Assembly: GCA_016871395.1 (NCBI GenBank)
Contig: VFYV01000003.1
Coordinates: 62,001 to 126,000 of the forward strand
Length of the DNA: 64,000 bases
Source of the DNA: Actinomycetota bacterium
GTDB lineage: Bacteria > Actinomycetota > Acidimicrobiia > Acidimicrobiales > Ilumatobacteraceae
Direction: 5' to 3'
The position numbers were made by a program, and so were the translations under genes. Shown in pieces: positions 40,063-50,588 of this stretch (position 1 is the first letter of the stretch; each line of letters opens with the position of its first letter). Below the pieces are notes generated by a model. The model worked only from the letters and a program-made list of their open reading frames with translations. It searched no databases and had not been told where the DNA came from.

Positions 40063-41373
40063 ATGTCAGCACAGTGGGGTTTTGAGACCAAGCAGATCCA
40101 TGTCGGCGGGGAGCCCGATCCGGCCACCGGTGCCCGGGCGGTGCCGATCTACCAGACCACGTCGTACGAGTTCCGCGACGCCCAGCACGCCGCGAACCTG
40201 TTCGCCTTGGCCGAGGTGGGCAACATCTACACCCGCATCATGAACCCCACCCAACTGGCGGTGGAGTCGCGCTTGAACGCCCTCGAGGGAGGCGTCATCA
40301 CCGCGATCGGTCTGCCCGGCACGCTGGTGGTGTCGTCGGGACAGGCGGCCGAGACGTTGGCGATCCTCACGCTCGCCGAAGCCGGCGATCACATCGTGGC
40401 CTCACCGTCCTTGTACGGCGGTACGTACAACTTGTTCCACTACACGTTGCCCAAAATGGGCATCTCGGTCTCCTTCGTCGACGATCCGCACGATCTCCAG
40501 CAGTGGAAGTCGGCCGTGCGCCCGAACACCAAGGCGTTCTATGGCGAGGTGCTGGCCAACCCGCGCAACGACGTGTTCGACATCGAGGGTGTGTCCAAGG
40601 TGGCCCATGAAGCAGGTGTGCCGTTGATCGTCGACAACACGGTGCCGAGTCCGTACGGCATTCGACCCCTCGAGTGGGGCGCCGACATCGTGGTGCATTC
40701 GCTCACCAAGTTCGTGGGTGGACACGGAACGTCGGTGGCCGGTTCGATCACCGATGGTGGCAAGTTCGACTTCTCGGCGTCGGGCCGTTTCCCGAACTTC
40801 ACCGAGCCCGACCCGTCCTACCACGGCCTGGCGTACTGGCCGGCTTTGGGCGCGGGATCGTACATTTTGAAGGCGCGCGTGCAGTTTTTGCGCGACCTCG
40901 GAATGGCGATTTCGCCGTTCAACGCGTTCTTGCTGTTGCAGGGACTCGAGACCCTGTCGCTTCGGATGGAGCGCCATTGGAGCAACGCGCAGGCCGTGGG
41001 CGAGTATCTCGCCGCGCACCCCCAGGTGGAAAGCGTGAGCTACGCCGGTCTGTCGAGTAGCCCCTGGCACGAGCGGGCCAAGAAATACTTCGGAGGCTTG
41101 GGGTTCGGCTCGGTACTGGCCTTCAACATCAAGGGTGGTCGTGATGCCGGTGAGAAGTTCGTGGCGGGACTGTCGTTGCACAGCCACGTGGCCAACATCG
41201 GTGACGTTCGCAGCCTGGTTATCCAGCCATCGTCGACGACGCACAGTCAGTTGACACCGGAGGAGCAGATGGCGTCGGGTGTGAACCCGGGGATGATCCG
41301 GTTGAGCGTGGGATTGGAATCGATCAAGGACATCCTGGCCGATCTCGACACCGGTTTCGCCGCCGCCCTCTGA
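40063..41373 (+). CDS. metY: O-acetylhomoserine aminocarboxypropyltransferase (sulfhydrylase)
   Basis: 'WGFETKQIHVGGEPDPATGARAVPIYQTTSYEFRDAQHAANLFAL', 'GADIVVHSLTKFVGGHGTSVAGSI'. Confidence 0.94.
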   Translation: MSAQWGFETKQIHVGGEPDPATGARAVPIYQTTSYEFRDAQHAANLFALAEVGNIYTRIMNPTQLAVESRLNALEGGVITAIGLPGTLVVSSGQAAETLAILTLAEAGDHIVASPSLYGGTYNLFHYTLPKMGISVSFVDDPHDLQQWKSAVRPNTKAFYGEVLANPRNDVFDIEGVSKVAHEAGVPLIVDNTVPSPYGIRPLEWGADIVVHSLTKFVGGHGTSVAGSITDGGKFDFSASGRFPNFTEPDPSYHGLAYWPALGAGSYILKARVQFLRDLGMAISPFNAFLLLQGLETLSLRMERHWSNAQAVGEYLAAHPQVESVSYAGLSSSPWHERAKKYFGGLGFGSVLAFNIKGGRDAGEKFVAGLSLHSHVANIGDVRSLVIQPSSTTHSQLTPEEQMASGVNPGMIRLSVGLESIKDILADLDTGFAAAL

Positions 41374-41406
41374 CCGACGACACGGCGACGATTCGTCGCG
41401 ACGCGC

Positions 41407-42270
41407 TCAGGGTTGGTCGTCGAGAAACTTTTGGAATTGGTCCGCCAAGTCGTCCGCCGACGGGATCGCTGCCTCGGTCACCTGATCGTACTGTCGTTCC
41501 AAATCGCTCACTTGGAGGGCCAACTCCGGATCACCGCGCATCGCCTCGTCGTGAAGGCCACGCCATCTCTCCACATCCTCGGACAACTCGGTCGATCGGG
41601 TGGGCACCCCCAGCACGTGGCCGAGATGTTGCAACAGCGCCGCCGACGACTGGGGATGTTGGGAGTAGTCCAAGTAGTACGGCACTCCGACACGTAATGA
41701 GACCGCCGGCAGGTTCTCCTTCTCACACTCGGTCTGCAACACGCCGACGACACCGGTCATGCCTTGATACGACGGTTTGGACAATCCCAGACCCCGTGCC
41801 AGATCGGGATCGACCGAACTGCCCACCACGATGGGCGCCCGTGTGTGGGGGACCGCGTCGGGAGTCGCGCCGACGGTCACCATCGCCTCGCATCCGAGTC
41901 GTAGGTAGCAAGCGATCACGCTCCGTACGTACGTCTTCCACGCCGTGTGGGGCTCGACGCCGTTCAGGATCACGACGTCACGCAGGGCCTTCGGGTAGCG
42001 AATCGCGACCACGTCGTTGTTCGGCCACACGATCGTGCGTTCGTCGTTCTCGTCGAAACGAGCCTCCGGCCGCACCTGGGTGAAGTCGTAGAAGGGGTCA
42101 GCGTCGATGGTGGCGACCAACTCCACCTCGTTGGCGTCGGTGAGATGCCGAAGCGCCGTGGTGGCTGCTCCGGCGGCGTCGAACCATCCCGTCAGAGCCA
42201 ACACCATCACCGGACGACGCAGGGGGGCCGACAATCCGTGCCATTCGAGAACGTCGGCCACTTCCATCAT
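41407..42270 (-). CDS. PAC2-family protein (proteasome assembly chaperone-like)
   Basis: '[24 protein letters not shown]', '[19 protein letters not shown]', '[40 protein letters not shown]'. Confidence 0.87.
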   Translation of the reverse strand: MMEVADVLEWHGLSAPLRRPVMVLALTGWFDAAGAATTALRHLTDANEVELVATIDADPFYDFTQVRPEARFDENDERTIVWPNNDVVAIRYPKALRDVVILNGVEPHTAWKTYVRSVIACYLRLGCEAMVTVGATPDAVPHTRAPIVVGSSVDPDLARGLGLSKPSYQGMTGVVGVLQTECEKENLPAVSLRVGVPYYLDYSQHPQSSAALLQHLGHVLGVPTRSTELSEDVERWRGLHDEAMRGDPELALQVSDLERQYDQVTEAAIPSADDLADQFQKFLDDQP

Positions 42271-42278
42271 TCAGAGTC

Positions 42279-43430
42279 TCACCCGCCGAGAGCGTCGATC
42301 ACAACGTCGACGCAGGCCGTCAAAGCAGACACATCTTCGGGGTCGACGGCCGGGAACATGCCCACGCGCAACTGGTTACGCCCCAACTTGCGATAACTGT
42401 CGGTGTCCCAGATTCCGTTGGCTCGAAGAGCGGCGCACACTTCGTTGGCGTCCACGCCACCATCGGCAGGTGCCGTCAGATCGATCGTGCCCACCACGTG
42501 CGAGCGCATCGCAGGGTTCGCCACGAACGGACTCGCCCACGGACGCGATTCGGCCCACGAGTACAGAATGTCGGAGGACTTTTTCGAGCGACCGTTGCAG
42601 GCGGCGAGTCCACCGATCTCGTTCATCCACCGAATCTGGGATTCGCACATCACCAAAGTCGCCAAAGCGGGGGTGTTGTAGGTCTGGTTCGCCACGCTGT
42701 TGTCGAGGGCGATCTTCAGGTCGAGCGACGCCGGAGTCCATCGTTTCGTCGCCGCGATGCGGTTGATCCGCTCGATCGCCCGCGGCGAGCACGCCGCCAC
42801 CCACAAACCGCCGTCAGAGGCGAAGCACTTTTGTGGAGCGAAATAGTAGACGTCGACTTCCGCCGGGTTCCACAACAGACCGCCCGACGCCGAGGTGGCA
42901 TCGACGATCACCAGAGCATCGTCGTCGGCGCCCGGGGGACGGACCAGTGGCATCATCACACCGGTCGATGTTTCATTGTGGGTGAGTGCGTAGCTGTCGA
43001 TCCCCGACTCGGCGACGGCCGATGGATGGGTGCCGGGGTCGCACTTGATCACCGTCGGTTGGGCGAGATGCGGCGCCGCGACCGCCGCTTCGGCGAACTT
43101 GGACGAGAACTCGCCGAACACCAGATGTTGACTACGGCTTTCGATCAGTCCGAAGGTGGCCACATCCCAAAAGACCGTGGAGCCACCGTTGCCGAGGACG
43201 ATCTCCCAGCCGTCGGGCAACGAGAACAGATCGGTCAGACCGGCGCGCAACGAGCCCACGAGATTCTTCACCGGAGCCTGTCGGTGAGATGTGCCCATCA
43301 AGTTGGCACCCGCATCGGCGAGAGCCCGCATCTGCTCGGGCCGTATCTTGGACGGGCCGCACCCGAAGCGTCCGTCGGCGGGCAAAAGGTCCGCAGATAT
43401 TCGAATCGATCGGGGGTCGGTCACGCTCAC
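42279..43430 (-). CDS. serC: phosphoserine transaminase
   Basis: '[49 protein letters not shown]', '[10 protein letters not shown]', '[20 protein letters not shown]'; GTG start at 43430 or 43424. Confidence 0.92.
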   Translation of the reverse strand: MSVTDPRSIRISADLLPADGRFGCGPSKIRPEQMRALADAGANLMGTSHRQAPVKNLVGSLRAGLTDLFSLPDGWEIVLGNGGSTVFWDVATFGLIESRSQHLVFGEFSSKFAEAAVAAPHLAQPTVIKCDPGTHPSAVAESGIDSYALTHNETSTGVMMPLVRPPGADDDALVIVDATSASGGLLWNPAEVDVYYFAPQKCFASDGGLWVAACSPRAIERINRIAATKRWTPASLDLKIALDNSVANQTYNTPALATLVMCESQIRWMNEIGGLAACNGRSKKSSDILYSWAESRPWASPFVANPAMRSHVVGTIDLTAPADGGVDANEVCAALRANGIWDTDSYRKLGRNQLRVGMFPAVDPEDVSALTACVDVVIDALGG

Positions 43431-43439
43431 TGTGTAAGC

Positions 43440-44678
43440 ATGGCACCCATGAGTTCGTCTCCCCAACGGAATCGCCCATCTTCTCGTCTGGGCGCCATCG
43501 CGGAATCGGCCACCTTGGCCGTCGACGCCAAGGCCAAGGCCCTCAAGGCTGCCGGTGAGAACGTCATCGGCTTCGGCGCGGGCGAACCGGATTTTCCCAC
43601 GCCCCAGCACATCGTCGAGGCCGCGGTGAGGGCATGTCGCGATCCCAAGATGCACCGCTACACGCCCGCTGCCGGCCTACCCGACTTGCGGGAGGCCATC
43701 GCCGCCAAGACCCTGCGCGACAGTGGTTTTCGGACCTCGGCGAGTCAAGTACTCGTCACCAACGGGGGCAAGCACGCGGTGTTCACGGCGTTCGCCGCGT
43801 TGTGCGATCCCGGCGATGAGGTCATCGTTCCCGCGCCGTATTGGACCACCTATCCCGAAGCCGTGGTGCTGGCCGGTGGGGTGCCGGTCATCGTCGACAC
43901 CGACGAAGAAACCGCCTTTCGGGTCACCATCGAACAACTCGAGAAGGCGCTGACTGCGCGCACCAAGGTCTTGTTGTTCGTCTCGCCCGACAATCCGTCG
44001 GGCTCCGTGTACCCCCCCGAGGAGGTGAAGGCCATCGGCGAATGGGCGGTTTCGCGCGGCGTCTGGGTGGTCACCGACGAGATCTACGAGCATCTCACCT
44101 ACGGTCCGCATGAATTCACCAGCATGCCCACGCTCGTTCCCGACGTGGCCGACCAGTGCGTCGTCGTCAATGGCGTCGCCAAGACCTATGCCATGACCGG
44201 TTGGCGCGTTGGTTGGATGATCGGACCTCCCGACGTCATCAAGGCGTCGATCAATTTCCAGAGCCACGCCACGTCGAACGTCAGTAATGTGGCCCAAGCG
44301 GCTGCCCTGGCCGCGGTCGTCGGCGATCTGAGTGCCGTCGAAATGATGCGCGAAGCCTTCGAGCGACGTGGTCGAACCATGCACCGCATGCTGAGTGCGA
44401 TTCCCGGCGTCACCTGCCTCGAGCCGCAGGGGGCGTTCTATTGCTACCCCAACGTCAGCGGTTTGCTCGGTCGTTCGTACAACGGTCGTTCAGCCACCAC
44501 GTCGATGGAATTGGCCGACATCGTTCTCTCGGAGTCCAAGGTGGCTTTTGTTCCGGGCGAGGCTTTTGGCTCGGCGGGGTACGCGCGCTTCTCTTTCGCG
44601 TTGGGCGACGCCGATCTCGAAGAAGGCATCAATCGCTTCGCCGATCTGGTCGCTCGCTCTCGAGCCAACGCTTCTTGA
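43440..44678 (+). CDS. pyridoxal phosphate-dependent aminotransferase (aspartate aminotransferase family)
   Basis: '[24 protein letters not shown]', 'NPSGSVY', '[22 protein letters not shown]'. Confidence 0.92.
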   Translation: MAPMSSSPQRNRPSSRLGAIAESATLAVDAKAKALKAAGENVIGFGAGEPDFPTPQHIVEAAVRACRDPKMHRYTPAAGLPDLREAIAAKTLRDSGFRTSASQVLVTNGGKHAVFTAFAALCDPGDEVIVPAPYWTTYPEAVVLAGGVPVIVDTDEETAFRVTIEQLEKALTARTKVLLFVSPDNPSGSVYPPEEVKAIGEWAVSRGVWVVTDEIYEHLTYGPHEFTSMPTLVPDVADQCVVVNGVAKTYAMTGWRVGWMIGPPDVIKASINFQSHATSNVSNVAQAAALAAVVGDLSAVEMMREAFERRGRTMHRMLSAIPGVTCLEPQGAFYCYPNVSGLLGRSYNGRSATTSMELADIVLSESKVAFVPGEAFGSAGYARFSFALGDADLEEGINRFADLVARSRANAS

Positions 44679-44688
44679 CCAGGTTGGC

Positions 44689-45444
44689 TCACCACCATGG
44701 TGGGTGATGGCCGGCGATCATCGAGATGACGATCAACACTGCGACTTCACCACATTGTTCGATGGCACCGAGGACGTCACCGGAAAATCCGCCGATCTTG
44801 CGTCGAGACCACACTGTGACCATCACCGTCGTCACGATGACCGTGGCGACCGCGACCGCGGTCCACCAACCGCCGACCAGTGCCACGATCGCCACCCCGA
44901 CGACGATCCCGGCCAGGCTCGGTGGACGTCGCAATCCGGTCACGTACTCCGACCCGAGTCCTTGTCCGCTCGCCGGACGGGCGGTCAGCATCGTGCCCAC
45001 TGCGGCGATGCGGGCCAGGCCGTGGGCGGCCACGGCACCAATGAGGGCGACCTTGGGTCCCACGGCCACCAGAGAACCGAGGGCGACGAAGCGCAGGCTG
45101 ATCGACGACACGATGGCGGCAACTCCGTAGGTGCCGTGGCGCGAATCCTTCAGAATGCGCAAGCGGTCTTCGACCGTCCACCCGCCCACGAAAGCATCGG
45201 CCACGTCTCCCAGACCGTCCTCGTGGAAACAACCCGAGATCAACAATCCGACGACGATCGCCACGCCGGCGGCGACCGCCGGCGAGGCCCATGGTTCGAG
45301 GAGCACGGCCGTGCCACCGACGAGTGCGCCGATGAGAAGGCCGACGATCGGGAACCATGGAACCGAACCTGCGGTGTCGAGGGGACGCGAGGTTCGTACC
45401 GGAAGACGGGTCAGGAACGCCAGGGCGCCGAGGAGTCCGGTCAC
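44689..45444 (-). CDS. cobS: adenosylcobinamide-GDP ribazoletransferase
   Basis: 'FLTRLPV', 'GCFHEDGLGDVADAFVGGWTVEDRLRILKDSRHGTYGV'. Confidence 0.9.
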   Translation of the reverse strand: MTGLLGALAFLTRLPVRTSRPLDTAGSVPWFPIVGLLIGALVGGTAVLLEPWASPAVAAGVAIVVGLLISGCFHEDGLGDVADAFVGGWTVEDRLRILKDSRHGTYGVAAIVSSISLRFVALGSLVAVGPKVALIGAVAAHGLARIAAVGTMLTARPASGQGLGSEYVTGLRRPPSLAGIVVGVAIVALVGGWWTAVAVATVIVTTVMVTVWSRRKIGGFSGDVLGAIEQCGEVAVLIVISMIAGHHPPWW

Positions 45445-45454
45445 ACGGAGATCC

Positions 45455-46456
45455 TCACCCGCCGGGTCCGAAGAACTCGGCGAAGGTGGGGACGTCGGTG
45501 ATGGCGGCACAGGCCATCTGAACGATCGGCACGGCGATCATGGCGCCACTCGCCTCGCCGAGTCGCATGTCGAGGTCGAGCAGAGGTTCGAGGCCGATCC
45601 GGTCCAGGAGGTGACGATGCCCCGGCTCGGCCGAGCAATGTCCGGCGATGCAGTGGTCGAGGGCATCGGGCCGAATCGCGTGCAGAACGGCTGCCGCAGC
45701 GCCGACCACGTAACCGTCGAGAATCACCGGGACGGATTTCTGTCGCGCGGCCACGATGGCCGCGGCGATCGCCACCAGTTCCAGCCCTCCCACCTCGGCG
45801 AGAACGTCGAGAGGAGACAGGCCGGTGGTTCGCGCGACTCCGCGTGCGACGGCGGTGCGCTTACGGGCCAGTCCCTCGTCGTCCAGACCGGTGCCACGAC
45901 CCACCCAGTCGTCGACCGTGCCACCGTAGAGCGCGTGAGCCACCGCGGCGGCGGCGGTGGTGTTACCGATACCCATTTCGCCGAAAACGAACACGTCGGC
46001 GTCGCTCGTGTCGACCGCCCGTCGGGCGGCGGTGACGCACTCGTCGAAGCGATCGTCGTCGACCGCTCGCTCGTTCCGCAGATCGTTACTGGGTCGACCG
46101 ACACCCACGTCGACGACCTCGATTCGCGCACCGACGACTCGGGCGAGTGTCGTGATCGTCGAGCGGTGTGTGGCGAAGGCATCGAGCATCGCTTTGGTCA
46201 CCTCGATCGGGTACTTGCTCACACCGGCCAGCGCAACACCGTGATCGGCGGCGAACACGATGCCGTGAGGGCGCTCGACGGCCGGGGACGGGGAGCGCTG
46301 CCAGCCCGCCATCCACACGGCGACGTCATCCAGTCTCGACAGGGCCCCGGCCGGTCGCAAGATGTCGTCGGCCCGGCGACGTACGTCGTCTCGAGCCAGT
46401 CGATCGGGGGATGGCAAGACCGTCGAGGCGTCGAGGAGCCTTTGGCTTCCGTTCAC
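45455..46456 (-). CDS. cobT: nicotinate-nucleotide--dimethylbenzimidazole phosphoribosyltransferase
   Basis: 'VFAADHGVALAGVSKYPIEVT', 'FGEMGIGNTTAAAAVAHALYGG', 'VILDGYVVGAAAAVLHAI'. Confidence 0.93.
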   Translation of the reverse strand: MNGSQRLLDASTVLPSPDRLARDDVRRRADDILRPAGALSRLDDVAVWMAGWQRSPSPAVERPHGIVFAADHGVALAGVSKYPIEVTKAMLDAFATHRSTITTLARVVGARIEVVDVGVGRPSNDLRNERAVDDDRFDECVTAARRAVDTSDADVFVFGEMGIGNTTAAAAVAHALYGGTVDDWVGRGTGLDDEGLARKRTAVARGVARTTGLSPLDVLAEVGGLELVAIAAAIVAARQKSVPVILDGYVVGAAAAVLHAIRPDALDHCIAGHCSAEPGHRHLLDRIGLEPLLDLDMRLGEASGAMIAVPIVQMACAAITDVPTFAEFFGPGG

Positions 46457-46992
46457 GGTGACCCTTTTTCCGAGTCGCCACCTGGATCGCTCAGAAGCAA
46501 GACCCGACCCGACACCATGAACAGTGCCCGATCAGCCTGCGCCACCAGGATTTGATTCACTCGTCCGAGAAGATCTCGGTATCGCCGTCCGAGTTCGGTT
46601 TCCGGATGCACGCCGAGACCGACCTCATTGGTCACCAACACGATGTGGGCGGGGGAGGTGCGAGCATTCTCGGCCAGTTGCGAAGCTGTTGTCGCCACCT
46701 CTTCATCGTAGTCGCCACGACGCAGGAGGTTCGATACCCAGAGTGTGATGCAGTCGACGATCACCATGGTGTCGCCACTTGCTGAAGTGATCGTCGCGGA
46801 GAAGTCGTGAGGCTCCTCGACGGTGGGCCAGTCGGGTCGTTCGGCTCGGTGGCGAGCGATACGTGTCTCCATGTCGTCATCGAGCACCGGTGCGGTGGCC
46901 ACGAAGACAACCGGACCCGGGTGTCGCATCCCCAAACGCACGACGTGCGAACTCTTTCCACTGCGAGCGCCACCGGTGACGACGGTGATCAT
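46453..46992 (-). CDS. cobU: adenosylcobinamide kinase/adenosylcobinamide-phosphate guanylyltransferase
   Basis: 'VVTGGARSGKSSHVVRLG', 'RIARHRAERPDWPTVEEP', 'VDCITLWVSNLL', 'VTNEVGLGVHPETELGRRYRDLLGRVNQ'. Confidence 0.92.
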   Translation of the reverse strand: MITVVTGGARSGKSSHVVRLGMRHPGPVVFVATAPVLDDDMETRIARHRAERPDWPTVEEPHDFSATITSASGDTMVIVDCITLWVSNLLRRGDYDEEVATTASQLAENARTSPAHIVLVTNEVGLGVHPETELGRRYRDLLGRVNQILVAQADRALFMVSGRVLLLSDPGGDSEKGSP

Positions 46993-47561
46993 CAGTAGTC
47001 GATACCTCGTTTGGCGGCGATTCCTCGGTCGTAGGCGTGTTTGATCTTGGTCATCGAGGTGACGGTGTCGGCCATTTCGATCAATTGAGGGAGAGCATCG
47101 CGACCGGTGCACACGATGTTGACGTGAGGGGGACGATTCGTCACGGTCTCGACGATCGCGCCGACGTCGACCCATTTCCACGATGCGAGGTAGGTGATCT
47201 CGTCGAGCACCACCAGATCGAATTCACCCGAGTCGATGATGCCGGCCGCCGTGAGCCAAGCCTCCTGCGCCAGCCGACGGTCGTGTTCGATGTTCTCGGA
47301 ATCCCACGTGAATCCGGCACCGAGGGACATCCACGTCACTCCCAGATCCTCGGCGACCTTCTGCTCGCCGACCTGCCAATCGCCCGATTTGATGAACTGG
47401 ATCACCCCGACCCGCCAGCCGCGCGCCACCGATCGCATCACCATCCCGAAGGCCGAACTGCTCTTGCCTTTTCCGTCGCCGGTCAGCAGTAGGACGAGTG
47501 ACTCGGCATTTCGAAGACCGTCCGGACGGGGGTCGTCGGTGAGAGGTTCGGTACCGGGCAC
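46992..47561 (-). CDS. cobO: cob(I)yrinic acid a,c-diamide adenosyltransferase
   Basis: 'LLTGDGKGKSSSAFGMVMRSVARGWRVGVIQFIK', 'DLVVLDEITYLASWKWVD', 'VCTGRDALPQLIEMADTVTSM'. Confidence 0.93.
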   Translation of the reverse strand: MPGTEPLTDDPRPDGLRNAESLVLLLTGDGKGKSSSAFGMVMRSVARGWRVGVIQFIKSGDWQVGEQKVAEDLGVTWMSLGAGFTWDSENIEHDRRLAQEAWLTAAGIIDSGEFDLVVLDEITYLASWKWVDVGAIVETVTNRPPHVNIVCTGRDALPQLIEMADTVTSMTKIKHAYDRGIAAKRGIDY

Positions 47562-47599
47562 GAGGGGAATGGTAGAGCGTGATCGCCGAACGTGTTATC

Positions 47600-47782
47600 T
47601 TCGTCTGGTCGGCAATAGTCGATGACTCGATATCAGCGAAGTCCGGTGAGATTCCGGCACTGTCCCGCAACGGTGGTCCGACACGAAGTTTCTTCGTGTC
47701 GGCAAGTCCGGTCGCCTGACCCGAGTGCGGTTACCAACCCTCGAGGTAAGGGTGAATCGTGCAGGTGCGGGAGACCGCACTC
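47600..47782 (+). ncRNA. cobalamin (AdoCbl) riboswitch with downstream long-range stem
   Basis: GAAGTCCGGTGAGATTCCGGCACTGTCCCGCAACGGT ... GGCAAGTCCGGTCGCCTGACCC (B12 box-type); followed by GAGTGCGGT(47723-47731)/ACCGCACTC(47774-47782). Confidence 0.92.
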
Positions 47783-47823
47783 CACATTCCTCTTGCTTCC
47801 CCTGAGCAATGGAGGAAGATTCA

Positions 47824-48729
47824 ATGAGGCAATCACTGACAAGGCGCTCGTTCGCGAGCCCCCGACGATCCTTGATCGGACTTGTTCTGACGGGAGCGAC
47901 CCTGATGGCGGCGTGCGGCGGAGACGACACCTCGTCGACGCCGGATTCGACCGTCACCGAGCAGGAGGCGTTGCGCATTGTCTCGTTGTCCCCGACGCAC
48001 ACCGAAATCCTGTACGCCATCGGGGCCGGCGGCGACGTGGTGGCTGTCGACTCCTACTCGAACTTTCCGGCCGACACCCCGATCACCGACCTGTCGTCGT
48101 ACGAACCCAACGTCGAGGCCATTTCGGAGTACGACCCCGACCTCGTGGTGATCGGTGACGATTTCACCGGGTTGGCCGACCAATTGACCAAGATCGGGGT
48201 CGAGTCGTGGGCGTTGCCGGCGCCGGCCTCGCTCGACGACGTCTACGCGCAGATCGTCGATCTCGGTGCGGCGGTCGGACACCTCGAGGAAGCCGAGAAT
48301 CTTGCCGCCTCGATGAAGGTCGAGATCGATGCCGTGGTGAACGGCGCGGCCAGCGTGCCCCAAGGGACGACTTTCTTCCACGAACTCGATGACACGTTGT
48401 ACTCGGTCACGAGCAACACCTTCGTCGGCTCGCTCTACGAGATGTTCGGCTTGCGCAACATCGCCGACGCAACCGAGGATGACACGGATTATCCGCAACT
48501 GTCGGCGGAATTCGTCGTCAGTCAGGACCCTACGTTCATTTTCCTGGCCGACACCAAGTGCTGCGGAGCGAGTGTTGCCAGCGTCGGCGCTCGTCCGGGA
48601 TGGGACGTGTTGAGCGCCGTGAAGACCGGCAATGTCATCGAACTGGACGACGACATTGCCTCGCGCTGGGGTCCTCGCCTGGTCGACTTCGTGAAGAAGA
48701 TCGCCGACGTTCTGGAGACCGTCAGGTGA
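47824..48729 (+). CDS. btuF: corrinoid ABC transporter substrate-binding lipoprotein (BtuF-like)
   Basis: Lipobox 'LMAACGG', 'RIVSLSPTHTEILYAIGAGGDVVAVDSYSNFP'; downstream of B12 riboswitch. Confidence 0.87.
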   Translation: MRQSLTRRSFASPRRSLIGLVLTGATLMAACGGDDTSSTPDSTVTEQEALRIVSLSPTHTEILYAIGAGGDVVAVDSYSNFPADTPITDLSSYEPNVEAISEYDPDLVVIGDDFTGLADQLTKIGVESWALPAPASLDDVYAQIVDLGAAVGHLEEAENLAASMKVEIDAVVNGAASVPQGTTFFHELDDTLYSVTSNTFVGSLYEMFGLRNIADATEDDTDYPQLSAEFVVSQDPTFIFLADTKCCGASVASVGARPGWDVLSAVKTGNVIELDDDIASRWGPRLVDFVKKIADVLETVR

Positions 48730-49781
48730 TGTCCACCCGACAGGAGCGCGAGATCACCCGTTCGTGGTGGTTGCCGGTGGCCTGTGTCGCCCTGGCGTTG
48801 GCGTTCCTGTTCGGGGCCATGATCGGTCCGGCCGGCCCCGCATGGTGGCGGGTGCCGGCCGAACTGCTCGATCACCTTCCCTTCATCAGCGTCGATTCGG
48901 GAGCGACGGCGCTGCAGAGCACCGTGTTGTGGGAGATCCGCATGCCGCGTGTGGTCTTGGCCGGCATCGTCGGAGCCGTGCTGTCGTTGGCCGGCGCATC
49001 GTTTCAGGGTGTTTTCCGCAATCCCTTGGTCGATCCGTATCTGCTCGGGGTGGCGGCGGGGGCGGGTCTCGGCGCGACGTTGGTCTTCGTGGTAGGTCGG
49101 TCCACGAGTCAATCGTGGCCCGTCGACCCCTTGCCGTTGGCAGCGTTCCTTGGTGGCTTGTTGGCGGTGTTGCTCACCTACACGGTGGGTGCCGGTTTCG
49201 GTGCCCCACGTAATCCCACCACGTTGGTGTTGGCCGGAGTGGCTATCACGTCCCTCACCACCGCGGTGCAGACTTTCTTGTTGCAAAAGAACACTGATGT
49301 CGTGCGTCAGGTGTACAGCTGGATACTCGGTCGTCTCTCCTCGGCGACGTGGGCAGACGTGCGACTCGTGTTGCCCTACGCGATCGTGAGTGGAGGTGTG
49401 CTTCTCGTGCATCGTCGATTGCTCGATGTTCTGCGCGTCGGCGAGGACGAGGCTCGATCCCTGGGTGCTCGGGTCGACCGCATTCGTCTCACGGTGGTGA
49501 TCGCCGCCACGCTCGGCACCTCGGCTGTCGTCAGCGTCAGTGGACTCATCGGCTTCGTCGGCATCGTGGTTCCCCACCTCGTCCGTTTGTTGGCTGGCGC
49601 CAGTTACCGACGACTACTTCCCCTCTCGATTCTGACCGGTGCGGCTTTCCTGATCGTGGCCGACATTCCCAGCCGAGTGTTGTCGGACCCTGCCGAAACC
49701 CCCATCGGGGTGGTTACGGCGTTTCTTGGTGCACCTTTCTTCATCCTCGTTCTTCGGTCACGACAAATCGAGGCGCGATGA
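48729..49781 (+). CDS. btuC: corrinoid ABC transporter permease (BtuC/FecCD family)
   Basis: 'RMPRVVLAGIVGAVLSLAGASFQGVFRNPLVDPYLLGVAAGAGLGA', 'GLIGFVGIVVPHLVRLL'. Confidence 0.92.
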   Translation: MSTRQEREITRSWWLPVACVALALAFLFGAMIGPAGPAWWRVPAELLDHLPFISVDSGATALQSTVLWEIRMPRVVLAGIVGAVLSLAGASFQGVFRNPLVDPYLLGVAAGAGLGATLVFVVGRSTSQSWPVDPLPLAAFLGGLLAVLLTYTVGAGFGAPRNPTTLVLAGVAITSLTTAVQTFLLQKNTDVVRQVYSWILGRLSSATWADVRLVLPYAIVSGGVLLVHRRLLDVLRVGEDEARSLGARVDRIRLTVVIAATLGTSAVVSVSGLIGFVGIVVPHLVRLLAGASYRRLLPLSILTGAAFLIVADIPSRVLSDPAETPIGVVTAFLGAPFFILVLRSRQIEAR

Positions 49782-50563
49782 CTTCCCTGACGTTCGAGAA
49801 AGTCTCGGTGAAGTACGCGGATTCGACCGCGGTGGCGTCGTTCTCCGACACCGTTCGGCCGGGCGAGTGGTTGTGTCTCATCGGCCCCAATGGTGCCGGT
49901 AAGTCGTCGTTGTTGCGGGCCGCGGCCGGGTTGGTACAACACGACGGCGTCATCCTCGTCGACGGTACCCCAATCGAACTGCGCTCGACCCGTCGTCGGG
50001 CCGCCCTCATCGCGCACGTGCCGCAGTCCCCGTCTCTGCCCGACGACATGTCGACTTTCGAGTACGTGCTCCTCGGGCGCAATCCTTTCATCGGCTACTT
50101 CGGTCGGGAGAGCAAGCACGATCGATCGATGGTCCATCAGGTGCTCGAGCGGCTGTGCTTGGAAGAGCTCGCCCAACGTCGCCTGGGTTCGCTGTCCGGC
50201 GGCGAGCGTCAGCGCGTCGTGATCGCCCGCGCGTTGGCGCAGGAGGCGCCGATCATGCTGCTCGACGAGCCCACCAGCGCTCTCGACATTGGTCATCAGC
50301 AGCAAGCCTTGGAGTTGGTCGACACTTTGCGACGCGAGCACGGGTTCACCGTGGTTTCGGCCATGCACGATCTCACGCTTGCGGGCCTGTACAGCGATCG
50401 GCTCGCCCTGTTGCATCACGGTCACTGTGTCGCCGCCGGTGCCGCGGAGGAGGTGCTACGAGCCGAGACTCTGTCCGAGTTCTACGGGGTCGCGGTGTCG
50501 GTTCACCACGAGCCCGACGGTACTGTCGTGGTCATCCCACGGCGAACGGCTCCGCTGGCCTGA
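49778..50563 (+). CDS. btuD: corrinoid ABC transporter ATP-binding protein (BtuD-like)
   Basis: Walker A 'GPNGAGKSSLLRA', signature 'LSGGERQRVVIARALAQ', Walker B 'IMLLDEPTSALD'. Confidence 0.92.
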   Translation: MTSLTFEKVSVKYADSTAVASFSDTVRPGEWLCLIGPNGAGKSSLLRAAAGLVQHDGVILVDGTPIELRSTRRRAALIAHVPQSPSLPDDMSTFEYVLLGRNPFIGYFGRESKHDRSMVHQVLERLCLEELAQRRLGSLSGGERQRVVIARALAQEAPIMLLDEPTSALDIGHQQQALELVDTLRREHGFTVVSAMHDLTLAGLYSDRLALLHHGHCVAAGAAEEVLRAETLSEFYGVAVSVHHEPDGTVVVIPRRTAPLA

Positions 50564-50588
50564 TCTCGACGGCGACTAACGTTCGAAG

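Noticed and set aside
42498-43439. N-terminal ~314-codon extension of the plus-strand aminotransferase ORF
   Set aside because: Antisense to serC; the aminotransferase family start fits [11 protein letters not shown] at 43440.
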